The position numbers were made by a program, and so were the translations under genes. Below, in pieces: positions 1-7,145 of a stretch of DNA of 7,416 nucleotides. Position 1 is the stretch's first letter; every line of letters starts with the position of its first letter. The stretch comes from Candidatus Omnitrophota bacterium (GTDB taxonomy: Bacteria; Omnitrophota; Gorgyraeia; 2-01-FULL-45-10), in NCBI GenBank assembly GCA_022703295.1, contig JAKLDX010000046.1, positions 1-7,416 of the forward strand, written 5' to 3'. The notes beneath the pieces are model-generated. The model ran no database searches. It saw only the letters and a list, made by a program, of their open reading frames with translations, and was not told the origin of the DNA.

Positions 1-371
1 TACAGATCGCGTCGAATGATTCTGTGGCCATGGATAAGGCATTGGAGATAGTAAAAGGCATAACCGAAGAGCCGGAAATCGGAAAGATCTACAAAGGCAA
101 GATAAAAAGAATAATGAATTTCGGCGCCTTCTGTGAAATACTTCCTGGAAAAGAAGGCCTGATACACGTTTCGGAGCTGGCCAATAAATTCGTAAAGAGC
201 GCGGATGAAGTGGTTAAGGTAGGGGATGAGGTCACGGTTAAGCTTATAGAAGTGGACGATCAGGGCCGCATAAATTTATCTAAGAAACAAGCTGACCCTG
301 ATTATAAGCCGGACGAGAATAAGCCCGAAGGTGAGGCAAGGCCCCGTCCGCCTCGCAGGAGAAGAGAGTAG
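1..371 (+). CDS. pnp: Polyribonucleotide nucleotidyltransferase (PNPase), C-terminal part, 5' end outside the window
   Basis: PNPase is a phosphorolytic 3'-5' exoribonuclease of mRNA decay, and this is its 3' end. The reading frame is open from base 3 to the window edge and reads QIASNDS then KALEIVKGITEEPEIGKIY, the typical junction between the KH domain and the S1 domain of PNPase. The S1 RNA-binding domain follows (about bases 78-290), with the hallmark stretches KIKRIMNFGAFCEILPGKEG and GLIHVSEL and the closing RINLSKK. After it comes a short tail rich in Pro, Lys and Arg, ending PPRRRRE, which is probably disordered and RNA-binding. A GTG at 24 is an internal codon and not the start, because the PNPase match continues upstream of it. 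The catalytic RNase PH domains lie outside the window. A 53-bp gap with no terminator separates it from dut. The family assignment is firm; only the last 123 or so codons are visible. Confidence 0.95.
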   Translation, partial: QIASNDSVAMDKALEIVKGITEEPEIGKIYKGKIKRIMNFGAFCEILPGKEGLIHVSELANKFVKSADEVVKVGDEVTVKLIEVDDQGRINLSKKQADPDYKPDENKPEGEARPRPPRRRRE

Positions 372-391
372 TTCATCTGCGTACGGGTGAA
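372..391 (+). other. Small hairpin just after the pnp stop codon
   Basis: TTCATC (372-377) can pair with GGTGAA (386-391), with one T-G wobble and an 8-nt loop, directly after the pnp stop. No T-run follows, so it is not an intrinsic terminator. It could protect the 3' end of a processed pnp transcript or be chance. The rest of the pnp-dut gap holds no clear promoter. Confidence 0.3.
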
Positions 392-424
392 GCCGGTCGT
401 AACATGTAATAATGAAAAGCTGCT

Positions 425-877
425 TTGAAAAACGTAAAGATATATATTAAGAGGAAGAAAGGCTGCGATGATCTGCCTCTTCCGAAATACGCTACGCAAG
501 GGTCCAGCGGTATGGACCTGTGCGCCGACGTTGAACAGGATGTGACTTTATTGCCAGGCGATATAAAATTGATATCGGCTGGCATTTATTTAAGCATACC
601 CGAAGGATACGAGGCCGAGATACGGCCGCGAAGCGGGCTTGCCCTGAAGCACGGGATAAGCCTTGTGAATACGCCGGGCACCATAGACGCTGATTATCGC
701 GGGTTGCTGAGCCTGATCGTCATCAATCACGGAAAAGAGCCGTTTAAGGTAAAGCGCGGCGACAGGATAGCTCAGATGGTCATAAAGGAAGTTGTCAGGG
801 CCGACATCGAGACGCGCGAAGAGCTTGACGAAACCGCAAGGTCCGGCGGCGGATTCGGGCACACCGGTATAAAATGA
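425..877 (+). CDS. dut: Deoxyuridine 5'-triphosphate nucleotidohydrolase (trimeric dUTPase)
   Basis: The enzyme hydrolyses dUTP to dUMP and pyrophosphate, keeping uracil out of DNA and feeding thymidylate synthesis. At 150 aa it has the usual length of the homotrimeric family. All five dUTPase motifs are visible in order: SGMDLCAD (28-35), RPRSGLALKHG (67-77), GTIDADYRG (85-93, with catalytic Asp88 and uracil-stacking Tyr91), RGDRIAQMV (111-119) and the C-terminal P-loop-like RSGGGFGHTG (139-148). The start is a TTG. The same frame upstream is closed by three successive stops (407-415), and the next in-frame Met lies inside motif 1, so TTG is the only start giving a full-length protein (MKNVKIYIKR...). 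No good Shine-Dalgarno precedes it, which suggests modest translation. The stop codon overlaps the uppP start (ATGA). Confidence 0.96.
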   Translation: MKNVKIYIKRKKGCDDLPLPKYATQGSSGMDLCADVEQDVTLLPGDIKLISAGIYLSIPEGYEAEIRPRSGLALKHGISLVNTPGTIDADYRGLLSLIVINHGKEPFKVKRGDRIAQMVIKEVVRADIETREELDETARSGGGFGHTGIK

Positions 878-1632
878 CATTATTGCAAGCCGTTGTTCTC
901 GGTATAGTCCAGGGGATAACGGAATTTTTTCCGATATCAAGTTCAGGGCACCTGGTCATTTTTCAGTCCCTGTTCGGCCTTAAGGAGCCGCAGCTTGCTT
1001 TTGACGTCTTTCTGCACTTCGGGACGCTTATTTCGATAATTGTTTTTTTCAGAAAAGATATAATAAGCCTTTTCGGGGAAAACAGGAAGACATTGCTCTT
1101 TATTATTATCGCGTCTGTGCCGACTTTCATAATAGGCTTCTTCGCCAAGGACGCGGTAGAAAAATTTTTTGGTATGCCAAGGATAGTAGGCTTCATGCTT
1201 TGCCTGACCGGCGTGTGGCTTTTTGCGGCATATATATATTGTAAATATAGCAGAAAAAAAGAGCGCGGCCTGGGCGTTGTCAATTCCATAATCGTAGGGA
1301 TAGCGCAGGGCATCGCTGTAATGCCCGGGATATCGAGAAGCGGCGCTACCATTGCGACCGGTATGCTTTCCGGGCTTAGCAAGGAAGAGGCTTTCAGGTT
1401 CTCGTTTTTATTGGCGCTGCCGGCGGTGTTCGGCGCGAGCGTATTGAAGGCGCATAAAATAACCGAAGGCGTAATGGGCGAGGATGCTGTTTTGTTCCTT
1501 GCGGGCGGAATGATCGCAGCCATAACAGGTTTTATAGCTATTAAGGTCCTGCTTAGATTGATAAAAGCGGACAAGTTTCAGCTTTTCGGCATATATTGCG
1601 TTCTGGCGGGAATATTAATAATATTCAGGTAG
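874..1632 (+). CDS. uppP: Undecaprenyl-diphosphatase, UppP/BacA family
   Basis: This integral membrane phosphatase converts undecaprenyl diphosphate to undecaprenyl phosphate, recycling the lipid carrier for peptidoglycan and other surface polymers. In other species extra copies give bacitracin resistance. The 252-aa protein is almost entirely hydrophobic segments and shows both signatures: QGITEFFPISSSGHL (13-27), containing the (E/Q)xxxE motif as Gln13/Glu17 plus His26, and PGISRSGAT (151-159) with the conserved Arg155. The inverted-repeat nature of the fold is echoed by IVQGIT near residue 11 and IAQGIA near 143. The start ATG overlaps the dut stop by 4 bp (ATGA), and no separate Shine-Dalgarno is seen, so translation is probably coupled to dut. 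Length is slightly below that of E. coli UppP (273 aa). Only 3 bp separate it from ftsK. Confidence 0.95.
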   Translation: MTLLQAVVLGIVQGITEFFPISSSGHLVIFQSLFGLKEPQLAFDVFLHFGTLISIIVFFRKDIISLFGENRKTLLFIIIASVPTFIIGFFAKDAVEKFFGMPRIVGFMLCLTGVWLFAAYIYCKYSRKKERGLGVVNSIIVGIAQGIAVMPGISRSGATIATGMLSGLSKEEAFRFSFLLALPAVFGASVLKAHKITEGVMGEDAVLFLAGGMIAAITGFIAIKVLLRLIKADKFQLFGIYCVLAGILIIFR

Positions 1633-1635
1633 ACC

Positions 1636-3876
1636 ATGGATAAGACAAGATGGAATGAAATACAGGCTATAATATTTTTTGCCATAGCCATACTTATATT
1701 CATAAGCCTCGCAAGTTTTAGTTTTTCAGACCTCGGGCAGTTCACCTCGCGGCCCAATGTCCCCATAAAGAATTTTGCCGGCCTGGCCGGCGTATATGTC
1801 GGCGCGGTGTTATTTTTTATAATGGGAGTAAGTTCATATGTGATACCCCTCCTTGTGCTTTCCTGGGCCATGGCAAGGCTATTCAGCGTTACCCCGCAAA
1901 AAGTATATTTTAAGATATTCGGGACCTTCTTCCTGATACTCGCGTCGAGTTCTATATTCTCGATAATAGGCAGGGGAGATAATTCTTTCAGGTTCGGCAT
2001 GGGGGGTATGCTGGGGCTGGTATTTTCGGATTTCCTTATAACGTATCTTGGCAGGGGCGGCGCGATAGTTGTTATACTGGTCCTCCTGCTGCTTTCGCTT
2101 TTGCTTGCTACCGAATTCCTCCTGCTTCCGTTCCTTTCAGGGCTCTTTAAAGGCATAAGGGGCTTGTCTGAAAATGTAAAAGAACGGTCCTCGGCGAGAA
2201 AAGAGGGGCCTCCCGTATTCACCGTGAAGAAGCCCGTTATAAAAGTCGCTGCTCAAAATAAGGGGAATGTCCTTGAGCAGGCCCGCGAAGAAGTCATTAA
2301 TAAATCGAAAGATGTCATAACAAAGATAAGAACGAACCTTGAGCCCAAGAAAGAAAGGCCTGCCGTTCCGGCAACCCCTGTAGTTTCATCCGGGGACGCT
2401 GCGGACAAAAACGGCAAAAAAGATGAAATAAAAGTTATAAGGGGCACCGCGTCCGGCTCGTACAAGTTACCCGGCCTCGACCTCCTGGATTCTCCTCCGC
2501 CTATGGAATCAAGAAAATTAAAGGATGATCTTGAGGGGACCGCCCGCACGCTGGAGGAGACTCTGCGTGATTTCGATATTGAAGCTAAAGTCGTGGAAAT
2601 AAATAAGGGGCCTGTTATAACAAGGTACGAGCTTGAGCCGGCACCCGGCGTAAAGCTTAACAGGGTCACGTCGCTGGGCGATAATATAGCGCTGGCGATG
2701 AAGGCGCAGAGTGTCAGGATCGTGGCGCCCATACCCGGCAAAGGGACAATAGGAGTCGAAGTCCCGAACTCGACGAGCACATTGGTATACCTGAGAGAGC
2801 TTATCGATTCAAACGAATACAGAGGGGCCAGGTCTAAATTAAAATTGGGCCTGGGTAAGGACATAGCCGGCACGCCGGTCATCGCGGATCTTGCGACAAT
2901 GCCGCATCTTCTGATAGCAGGCGCTACCGGTTCAGGTAAGACAGTTTGCGTGAACGCTATTATAACGAGCCTGTTATATAACTCCACTCCGGAGGAGCTT
3001 AAATTTATAATGATAGACCCCAAAAGGGTTGAACTTGCGGTATTCAATGACCTGCCGCACCTTTTGTCTCCGGTCGTGACAGACGCGAAAAACGTGGCAA
3101 ACACATTGGCGTGGGTGGTCAGCGAAATGGACTCCCGCTACGAACTTTTTGCCAGGTCAGGCGTAAGAAATATAGACCTGTATAATGAAAAATTCGGCAA
3201 TACGGATTCCGGCAAGCTTCCTTATATAGTCATAATAATAGACGAGCTGGCCGACCTCATGATGGTCGCGCAGGCTGATGTCGAGGGGGCGATAACCCGC
3301 CTCGCGCAGCTTTCCCGCGCCGTCGGCATTCATATAATAATAGCTACGCAAAGGCCGTCGGTGGATGTTATCACAGGCGTCATCAAGGCGAATTTTCCGG
3401 CGAGAATATCATTTAAGGTCGCGTCGAAGGTAGATTCGCGCACGGTCCTTGATATCAACGGCGCGGATAAGCTTCTGGGGAGAGGGGACATGCTTTTTGT
3501 CGAACCGGGCGCTTCAAAGCCCGTCAGGGCCCAGTGTAGCCTGATATCGGACAAGGAGATAGAGAGGATAACTTCATTTATAAAATCGCAGAGGCAGCCT
3601 CAATATGTAGAGGATATACTGGAAGTCCAGAAGAAACCCGGCGCTTTCAAAAAATTCGAAAAGGATGAAGTATATGAGGAGGCTGTCAGGCTTATACTGG
3701 AATCGGGACAGGCTTCCGTTTCTGTACTGCAGAGGAGGCTGGGCCTTGGTTACACCAGGGCGGCGCGGCTTATAGATATGATGGAAGACGAAGGAGTGGT
3801 GGGGCCGTATCAGGGCTCGAAGCCAAGGGATATTTTAGTGACACTGGAGGAGTATCAGACCAAAAATGCCAAATGA
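1636..3876 (+). CDS. ftsK: DNA translocase FtsK/SpoIIIE
   Basis: FtsK is a septum-anchored, ATP-driven DNA pump that clears and aligns the chromosome ends during division. The 746-aa protein has the standard layout. Four or five membrane segments lie in residues 9-170. A short charged linker with Pro and Lys/Glu follows (about 171-290). The alpha domain comes next (about 290-395, with GPVITRYELEPAPGVK). The beta RecA-like motor spans about 400-650, with Walker A GATGSGKT (429-436), DPKRVEL (461-467), Walker B IVIIIDELAD (531-540) and IATQRPSVDVITG (569-581). The gamma winged-helix domain (about 676-742, VSVLQRRLGLGYTRAARLID) reads polar DNA motifs (KOPS/SRS-like) in known members. The linker is short, unlike the very long one of E. 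coli FtsK. AGGT at 1627-1630, overlapping the uppP stop, is a weak ribosome site 5 nt before the ATG. The 3' end overlaps the next gene by 11 bp. Confidence 0.97.
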   Translation: MDKTRWNEIQAIIFFAIAILIFISLASFSFSDLGQFTSRPNVPIKNFAGLAGVYVGAVLFFIMGVSSYVIPLLVLSWAMARLFSVTPQKVYFKIFGTFFLILASSSIFSIIGRGDNSFRFGMGGMLGLVFSDFLITYLGRGGAIVVILVLLLLSLLLATEFLLLPFLSGLFKGIRGLSENVKERSSARKEGPPVFTVKKPVIKVAAQNKGNVLEQAREEVINKSKDVITKIRTNLEPKKERPAVPATPVVSSGDAADKNGKKDEIKVIRGTASGSYKLPGLDLLDSPPPMESRKLKDDLEGTARTLEETLRDFDIEAKVVEINKGPVITRYELEPAPGVKLNRVTSLGDNIALAMKAQSVRIVAPIPGKGTIGVEVPNSTSTLVYLRELIDSNEYRGARSKLKLGLGKDIAGTPVIADLATMPHLLIAGATGSGKTVCVNAIITSLLYNSTPEELKFIMIDPKRVELAVFNDLPHLLSPVVTDAKNVANTLAWVVSEMDSRYELFARSGVRNIDLYNEKFGNTDSGKLPYIVIIIDELADLMMVAQADVEGAITRLAQLSRAVGIHIIIATQRPSVDVITGVIKANFPARISFKVASKVDSRTVLDINGADKLLGRGDMLFVEPGASKPVRAQCSLISDKEIERITSFIKSQRQPQYVEDILEVQKKPGAFKKFEKDEVYEEAVRLILESGQASVSVLQRRLGLGYTRAARLIDMMEDEGVVGPYQGSKPRDILVTLEEYQTKNAK
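3846..3852 (+). promoter_or_regulatory. Ribosome binding site inside the end of ftsK, for the rodZ-like gene
   Basis: GGAGGAG is the strongest Shine-Dalgarno match near this start. It sits 13 nt before the ATG at 3866, rather far. A second in-frame ATG at 3878 would be even farther (25 nt), so 3866 is preferred. Re-initiation after ftsK termination at 3876 may help. Confidence 0.5.
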
Positions 3877-4675
3877 AATGGAAACGCCTTCCGCCTCGAT
3901 GATAGGCATAGGTGACAAGCTAAAGAAAACACGGGAAAGAAAGGCCCTGACCATAGATCAGGTCCAGAGGCAGACTCATATACATTCCGAAGTCCTGACG
4001 GCGCTGGAGGACGGAAGGTGCGATGAAATACTTAATCCGACTTACGTCAGAAGCTTTCTTAAAAAATATGCCGAGTATCTCGGAATGGATACCAGGGAGA
4101 TCCTGTCCGACTATTCGAAAGTAAATTCCGGCAGGGTTGCGCCAAAGATAAATATGAACGTTGCCAGCCCGTCAAGCCATAAAGAATCGTCGACGGTCCT
4201 GCAGTATGTCATAGTAACGGCTGTGGCCTTTTTCATAATCCTGGCGCTCTCTTTCGTAACCCTTGTCGGTTTCCGTCTTCTTACCGCCGCGCCTAAAAAG
4301 GTAAAACGCGCGGAAAAGACCGTCAGCCAGACAAAAAGGGGCGCTAAGGCAAATTGGAACGCCAATACCAAAAAGAAAATGCAGAACGTCTCCCTGGCGC
4401 AAAGCGCGGATATCCCGAGATCCGTGCCTTTGAATATTGTCATAAAGACGAAGGCGCCGGTATGGATCGAGCTGAAAAAGGACGGCGATAAGATATTCCA
4501 GAGAGTCATGCCCAAGGGCATGTCGGAGTCAATAACGGCGCGCGAAAAAGCGGAACTCTTCATAGCTAACGGCGAAGTTGTCGAGATAATACTGAACGGG
4601 AAATCGTTTGGTTCGCCCGGCAAAGGCATTATAAGAAATCTGGAAATAACAAGAAGCGGATTAAAAATACGATAA
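3866..4675 (+). CDS. rodZ: RodZ-like membrane protein (HTH_25, transmembrane helix, DUF4115)
   Basis: RodZ proteins anchor the actin-like MreB to the membrane and influence rod shape and wall growth. The 269-aa sequence shows the three-part RodZ plan. A cytoplasmic helix-turn-helix domain lies at about 14-80 (GDKLKKTRERKALTIDQVQ, then ALEDGRCDEILNPTYVRSFL and KKYAEYLGMD). A single transmembrane helix follows at about 112-139 (LQYVIVTAVAFFIILALSF). A basic, low-complexity stretch (about 143-172, many Lys, Arg and Asn) then leads to a C-terminal DUF4115 beta domain (about 188-262, with PVWIELKKDGDKIFQRVMP and ILNGKSFGSPG). The HTH in this family is thought to bind MreB rather than DNA. The gene overlaps ftsK by 11 bp. 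mreB is not in the window, so the shape role is inferred from the family; a regulator of another kind is possible. Confidence 0.85.
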   Translation: MPNEMETPSASMIGIGDKLKKTRERKALTIDQVQRQTHIHSEVLTALEDGRCDEILNPTYVRSFLKKYAEYLGMDTREILSDYSKVNSGRVAPKINMNVASPSSHKESSTVLQYVIVTAVAFFIILALSFVTLVGFRLLTAAPKKVKRAEKTVSQTKRGAKANWNANTKKKMQNVSLAQSADIPRSVPLNIVIKTKAPVWIELKKDGDKIFQRVMPKGMSESITAREKAELFIANGEVVEIILNGKSFGSPGKGIIRNLEITRSGLKIR

Positions 4676-4709
4676 CTTAATAACCCCCAAAACACCTCTT
4701 TGATCAATT

Positions 4710-6047
4710 ATGCTTACAGCCGGAATGATCAGCCTCGGATGCCCAAGGAATTTACTCGATTCTGAAGTTATCCTCGGCTCTTTAAAAAAAGCGGGCATAA
4801 GGATCGTCGATATAGAAAAAAATCCCGATATCTGCATTGTGAACACATGCGCTTTCCTGGAGTCTGCCAGGGAAGAATCTGTCGACGCGATACTTGAGGC
4901 CGCGGAGCTTAAGAAAAAAGGAAACATAAAACATCTGGTCATATGCGGATGCTTAAGCCAGCTCTATAACTCCAAACTTGCCGATACTCTCAGAGAAGCA
5001 GACCTTGTCCTGGGGACGAGCGATTTTCCGTCACTGCCGTATTTGATAAAAAATTTAGGCAAAAAAAAGTATACGCTTGTTTCGCGGAAGCTCAATTATT
5101 TATATGACGAAAAGTCCCCCCGTTTTTCTTTAACGCCGCGACACTATGCCTATGTCAAGATATCCGAGGGATGCAGTAATTTTTGCAGTTATTGCATAAT
5201 CTCGCACCTTCGGGGAGCATTCAGAAGCAGGTCGATCGAATCCGTCGTATCGGAAATTAAGGGCATCTCGCGGACAAAAGATCTGAAAGAGATAAACATT
5301 ATAGGCCAGGATACGACGCTATTCGGGATAGACAGGTACGGGAAGATGGCGCTCGCGGAATTACTGAGGCGCATTTGCCGCGTCAGGAACGGTGTAAAGT
5401 GGATAAGGGTGCTCTACACGCATCCGGCCCATTACAGCGATGAATTTATCCGCGTCGTGAGGGACGAAGGCAAGATATGTAAATACCTGGATCTTCCGAT
5501 ACAGCACATATCGGATAAGATATTGAAAGAGATGAACAGACATGTCACCAAAAGACAGATAGCGGAGCTCGTCGAGAGACTGAGAAAAGAGATGCCGGAC
5601 ATCGCTTTACGCACATCCGTGATAGTAGGATTTCCCGGCGAGACGGATAAGGACTTTGCGGAGCTGCTTAAATTTCTGCGCGACACGAGATTCGAGCGCC
5701 TCGGGGCATTCATCTATTCCAGAGAAGAAGGGACCAGGGCAGCGGGCTTTGGCCGTCAGGTACCGAAGAGAGTAAAAGAGGAAAGGCTCGATGAAGTAAT
5801 GAGCTTGCAGAGAGACATATCGTCGGAGTTGAATAAGGGCCTCCTGGGCAAGACTGTTGAAGTTCTTATAGACGAGGCGGTGGATGGGGAAAAGGGGAAA
5901 TTCATCGGCCGCACTTATGCCGACGCGCCTGAAGTTGACTGTTCGGTATATGTTTCAGGCAGGGCTGTCAGGGTGGGCGAGTTTTGTTCAGTTAAAATCA
6001 CGGATACGCTTGAATATGATCTGGTGGGCGAAAAAATAATCAGCTGA
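4710..6047 (+). CDS. rimO: Ribosomal protein uS12 methylthiotransferase RimO
   Basis: RimO is a radical-SAM enzyme with two 4Fe-4S clusters that adds a methylthio group to a conserved aspartate of ribosomal protein S12. The 445-aa protein has an N-terminal UPF0004 domain whose cluster cysteines are Cys11 (SLGCPRN), Cys47 (VNTCAFLESA) and Cys81 (ICGCLSQ). The radical-SAM core carries the CxxxCxxC motif at Cys155, Cys159 and Cys162 (EGCSNFCSYCIISHLRG). A C-terminal TRAM domain lies at about 378-441. GQDTTLFGIDRYG (199-211) and the TRAM stretch YADAPEVDC favour RimO over its tRNA-modifying relative MiaB. The ATG at 4710 is the first in frame after a stop at 4701-4703; the next Met (residue 6) would cut into the first strand. 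No Shine-Dalgarno precedes it, and the 34-nt leader is pyrimidine-rich. It lies 11 bp before pgsA. Confidence 0.95.
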   Translation: MLTAGMISLGCPRNLLDSEVILGSLKKAGIRIVDIEKNPDICIVNTCAFLESAREESVDAILEAAELKKKGNIKHLVICGCLSQLYNSKLADTLREADLVLGTSDFPSLPYLIKNLGKKKYTLVSRKLNYLYDEKSPRFSLTPRHYAYVKISEGCSNFCSYCIISHLRGAFRSRSIESVVSEIKGISRTKDLKEINIIGQDTTLFGIDRYGKMALAELLRRICRVRNGVKWIRVLYTHPAHYSDEFIRVVRDEGKICKYLDLPIQHISDKILKEMNRHVTKRQIAELVERLRKEMPDIALRTSVIVGFPGETDKDFAELLKFLRDTRFERLGAFIYSREEGTRAAGFGRQVPKRVKEERLDEVMSLQRDISSELNKGLLGKTVEVLIDEAVDGEKGKFIGRTYADAPEVDCSVYVSGRAVRVGEFCSVKITDTLEYDLVGEKIIS

Positions 6048-6054
6048 AGAGGTG
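6047..6054 (+). promoter_or_regulatory. Ribosome binding site for pgsA
   Basis: AAGAGGTG overlaps the last base of rimO and lies 4-6 nt before the GTG at 6059. It fixes that GTG as the pgsA start. Confidence 0.65.
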
Positions 6055-6058
6055 CGGT

Positions 6059-6649
6059 GTGAATTTACCTAATAAATTGACGATATCGAGGATTGTGCTT
6101 ACCTTCGCTTTTCTGGTATTTCTATTTGCCAACGGAGTCATTTTTAAAATACTGGCGCTTGTGACGTTTTTACTGGCATCCGCGACCGATGCCCTGGACG
6201 GATTTCTGGCAAAGAAGATGAACGAGATAACGGATTTCGGGAAGTTCATGGACCCGATAGCCGACAAGATATTGGTCCTGTCGTCTTTTATAGCCTTTGT
6301 CGGGCTAGGCATCATACCGGCCTGGATGGTCGTTATAATCGTAATGAGAGAACTTACCATCACGAGCCTGAGGATCGCGGGGCTTGGCAGGGGGAAGGTC
6401 ATAGCCGCGGATTACGGCGGAAAACAGAAGATGGTGTCGCAGATATTATCCATATTCGCTATTTTGGTTTATATCGTTTTCAGCGAAGCCGGATCGGCCA
6501 GGTTAAGTTTCTGGAATTATAAAGTGGAAACAGTTTACAGTAACGGTATATTCGTACTTATGCTGATAACAGTGGTCCTTACGATCATAAGCGGCGTATC
6601 TTTCCTTGTGAAAAACAGGAAACTTTTCTCCGATGAAAAAGCTGGTTAA
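6059..6649 (+). CDS. pgsA: CDP-diacylglycerol-glycerol-3-phosphate 3-phosphatidyltransferase
   Basis: PgsA makes phosphatidylglycerophosphate from CDP-diacylglycerol and glycerol-3-phosphate in the inner membrane, the committed step to phosphatidylglycerol and cardiolipin. The 196-aa protein opens with MNLPNKLTISRIVL, typical of the family. It carries the CDP-alcohol phosphotransferase motif at 44-69: D44, D47-G48, A51, G61, D65 and D69, with the expected spacing. The four Asp residues bind metal and act in catalysis. The Arg of the DGxxAR consensus is Lys52 here, a conservative change. About six hydrophobic segments are visible (about 12-42, 71-100, 126-142, 163-185). It starts with GTG behind a good ribosome site. 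Its last 17 bp overlap pgpA, whose product acts on its product, so coupled translation and joint function are very likely. Phosphatidylserine or cardiolipin synthases of the same superfamily are less likely given length and N-terminus. Confidence 0.93.
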   Translation: MNLPNKLTISRIVLTFAFLVFLFANGVIFKILALVTFLLASATDALDGFLAKKMNEITDFGKFMDPIADKILVLSSFIAFVGLGIIPAWMVVIIVMRELTITSLRIAGLGRGKVIAADYGGKQKMVSQILSIFAILVYIVFSEAGSARLSFWNYKVETVYSNGIFVLMLITVVLTIISGVSFLVKNRKLFSDEKAG

Positions 6650-7091
6650 GTTCATAACAAGTTTTTTTTACCTCGGCTACTCGCCTTTCATGCCCGGGAC
6701 CGTCGGGAGCGCGGGAGGAGTGGCGCTGTATTTTCTTTTTAAGGATAATGATATATTGTACGCGTTCTCGCTTGTCTTTCTTTTTATCCTTGGCATGATC
6801 TTCGTCGGGAAGGCCGAAGAGATATACAAAATGAAGGATGCCAGCGCGATAGTGATAGATGAGGTTTGCGGTATGCTGCTCGCGCTTTTCATGGTGCCGT
6901 ATAGCATGTATGCTGTAATAACGGGATTTTTAATATTCAGGATCCTGGATATTATTAAACCACCGCCGGCAAAAATGATCGAGCGATTGGCCGGATCTGC
7001 CGGGGTAATGCTTGATGACATAGTTGTGGCTGTCTATACAAATATTGTCCTTCAAATCATTTTCCGCTATCTGAACATAGTTAAAGTATAA
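6633..7091 (+). CDS. pgpA: Phosphatidylglycerophosphatase A
   Basis: PgpA dephosphorylates phosphatidylglycerophosphate to phosphatidylglycerol, the step right after PgsA. The 152-aa length fits the family. Typical blocks are GYSPFMPGTVGSAGG (15-29), the acidic VIDEVCGM (74-81), FRILDIIKPPPAKMIER (102-118) and GVMLDDIVVAVYT (124-136); the conserved Asp and Glu residues are expected to bind the metal ion. Hydrophobic segments lie at about 25-60, 78-108 and 127-148. The ATG lies 17 bp inside the end of pgsA, with AGGA at 6617-6620 as a distant ribosome site, so coupling to pgsA is likely. It is the last recognisable gene. No terminator directly follows its stop; the first one downstream is at 7252-7294. 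Confidence 0.94.
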   Translation: MKKLVKFITSFFYLGYSPFMPGTVGSAGGVALYFLFKDNDILYAFSLVFLFILGMIFVGKAEEIYKMKDASAIVIDEVCGMLLALFMVPYSMYAVITGFLIFRILDIIKPPPAKMIERLAGSAGVMLDDIVVAVYTNIVLQIIFRYLNIVKV

Positions 7092-7110
7092 AAAAGTTAG
7101 TATAGCTTGC

Positions 7111-7139
7111 TTGACATTAGCTTATATTATGATAATATT
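7111..7139 (+). promoter_or_regulatory. Sigma-70-type promoter for the downstream RNA
   Basis: A perfect -35 hexamer, TTGACA (7111-7116), is followed by a very AT-rich stretch. The -10 is ambiguous: TAATAT (7133-7138, 16-bp spacer) and AATATT (7134-7139, 17-bp spacer) each match 4 of 6, while GATAAT (7131-7136) matches 5 of 6 but with a 14-bp spacer. Transcription would begin near 7145-7148, a few bases before the folded RNA. It lies 20 bp after pgpA. Confidence 0.6.
7124..7138. repeat. Perfect 7+7 bp inverted repeat over the -10 region
   Basis: ATATTAT and ATAATAT flank a single central G (7131). It covers the place where RNA polymerase would melt the promoter. It could be an operator, or a by-product of the AT-rich composition. 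Confidence 0.45.
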
Positions 7140-7145
7140 AATATA

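Noticed and set aside
963..1574. 203-codon open frame on the minus strand opposite uppP
   Set aside because: It lies wholly inside uppP, whose motifs are complete. Its predicted protein has no recognisable features; it is a codon-usage shadow.
2253..3104. 283-codon minus-strand frame opposite ftsK, and similar ones at 1578-2222 and 4111-4707
   Set aside because: They run antisense to well-supported genes, with Ser/Ala/Leu-rich sequence typical of shadow frames and no ribosome sites.
1636..3876. KOPS-type GGGNAGGG motifs in the window
   Set aside because: Only near matches such as TTGGCAGGGGG were noticed, and no exact site was found.
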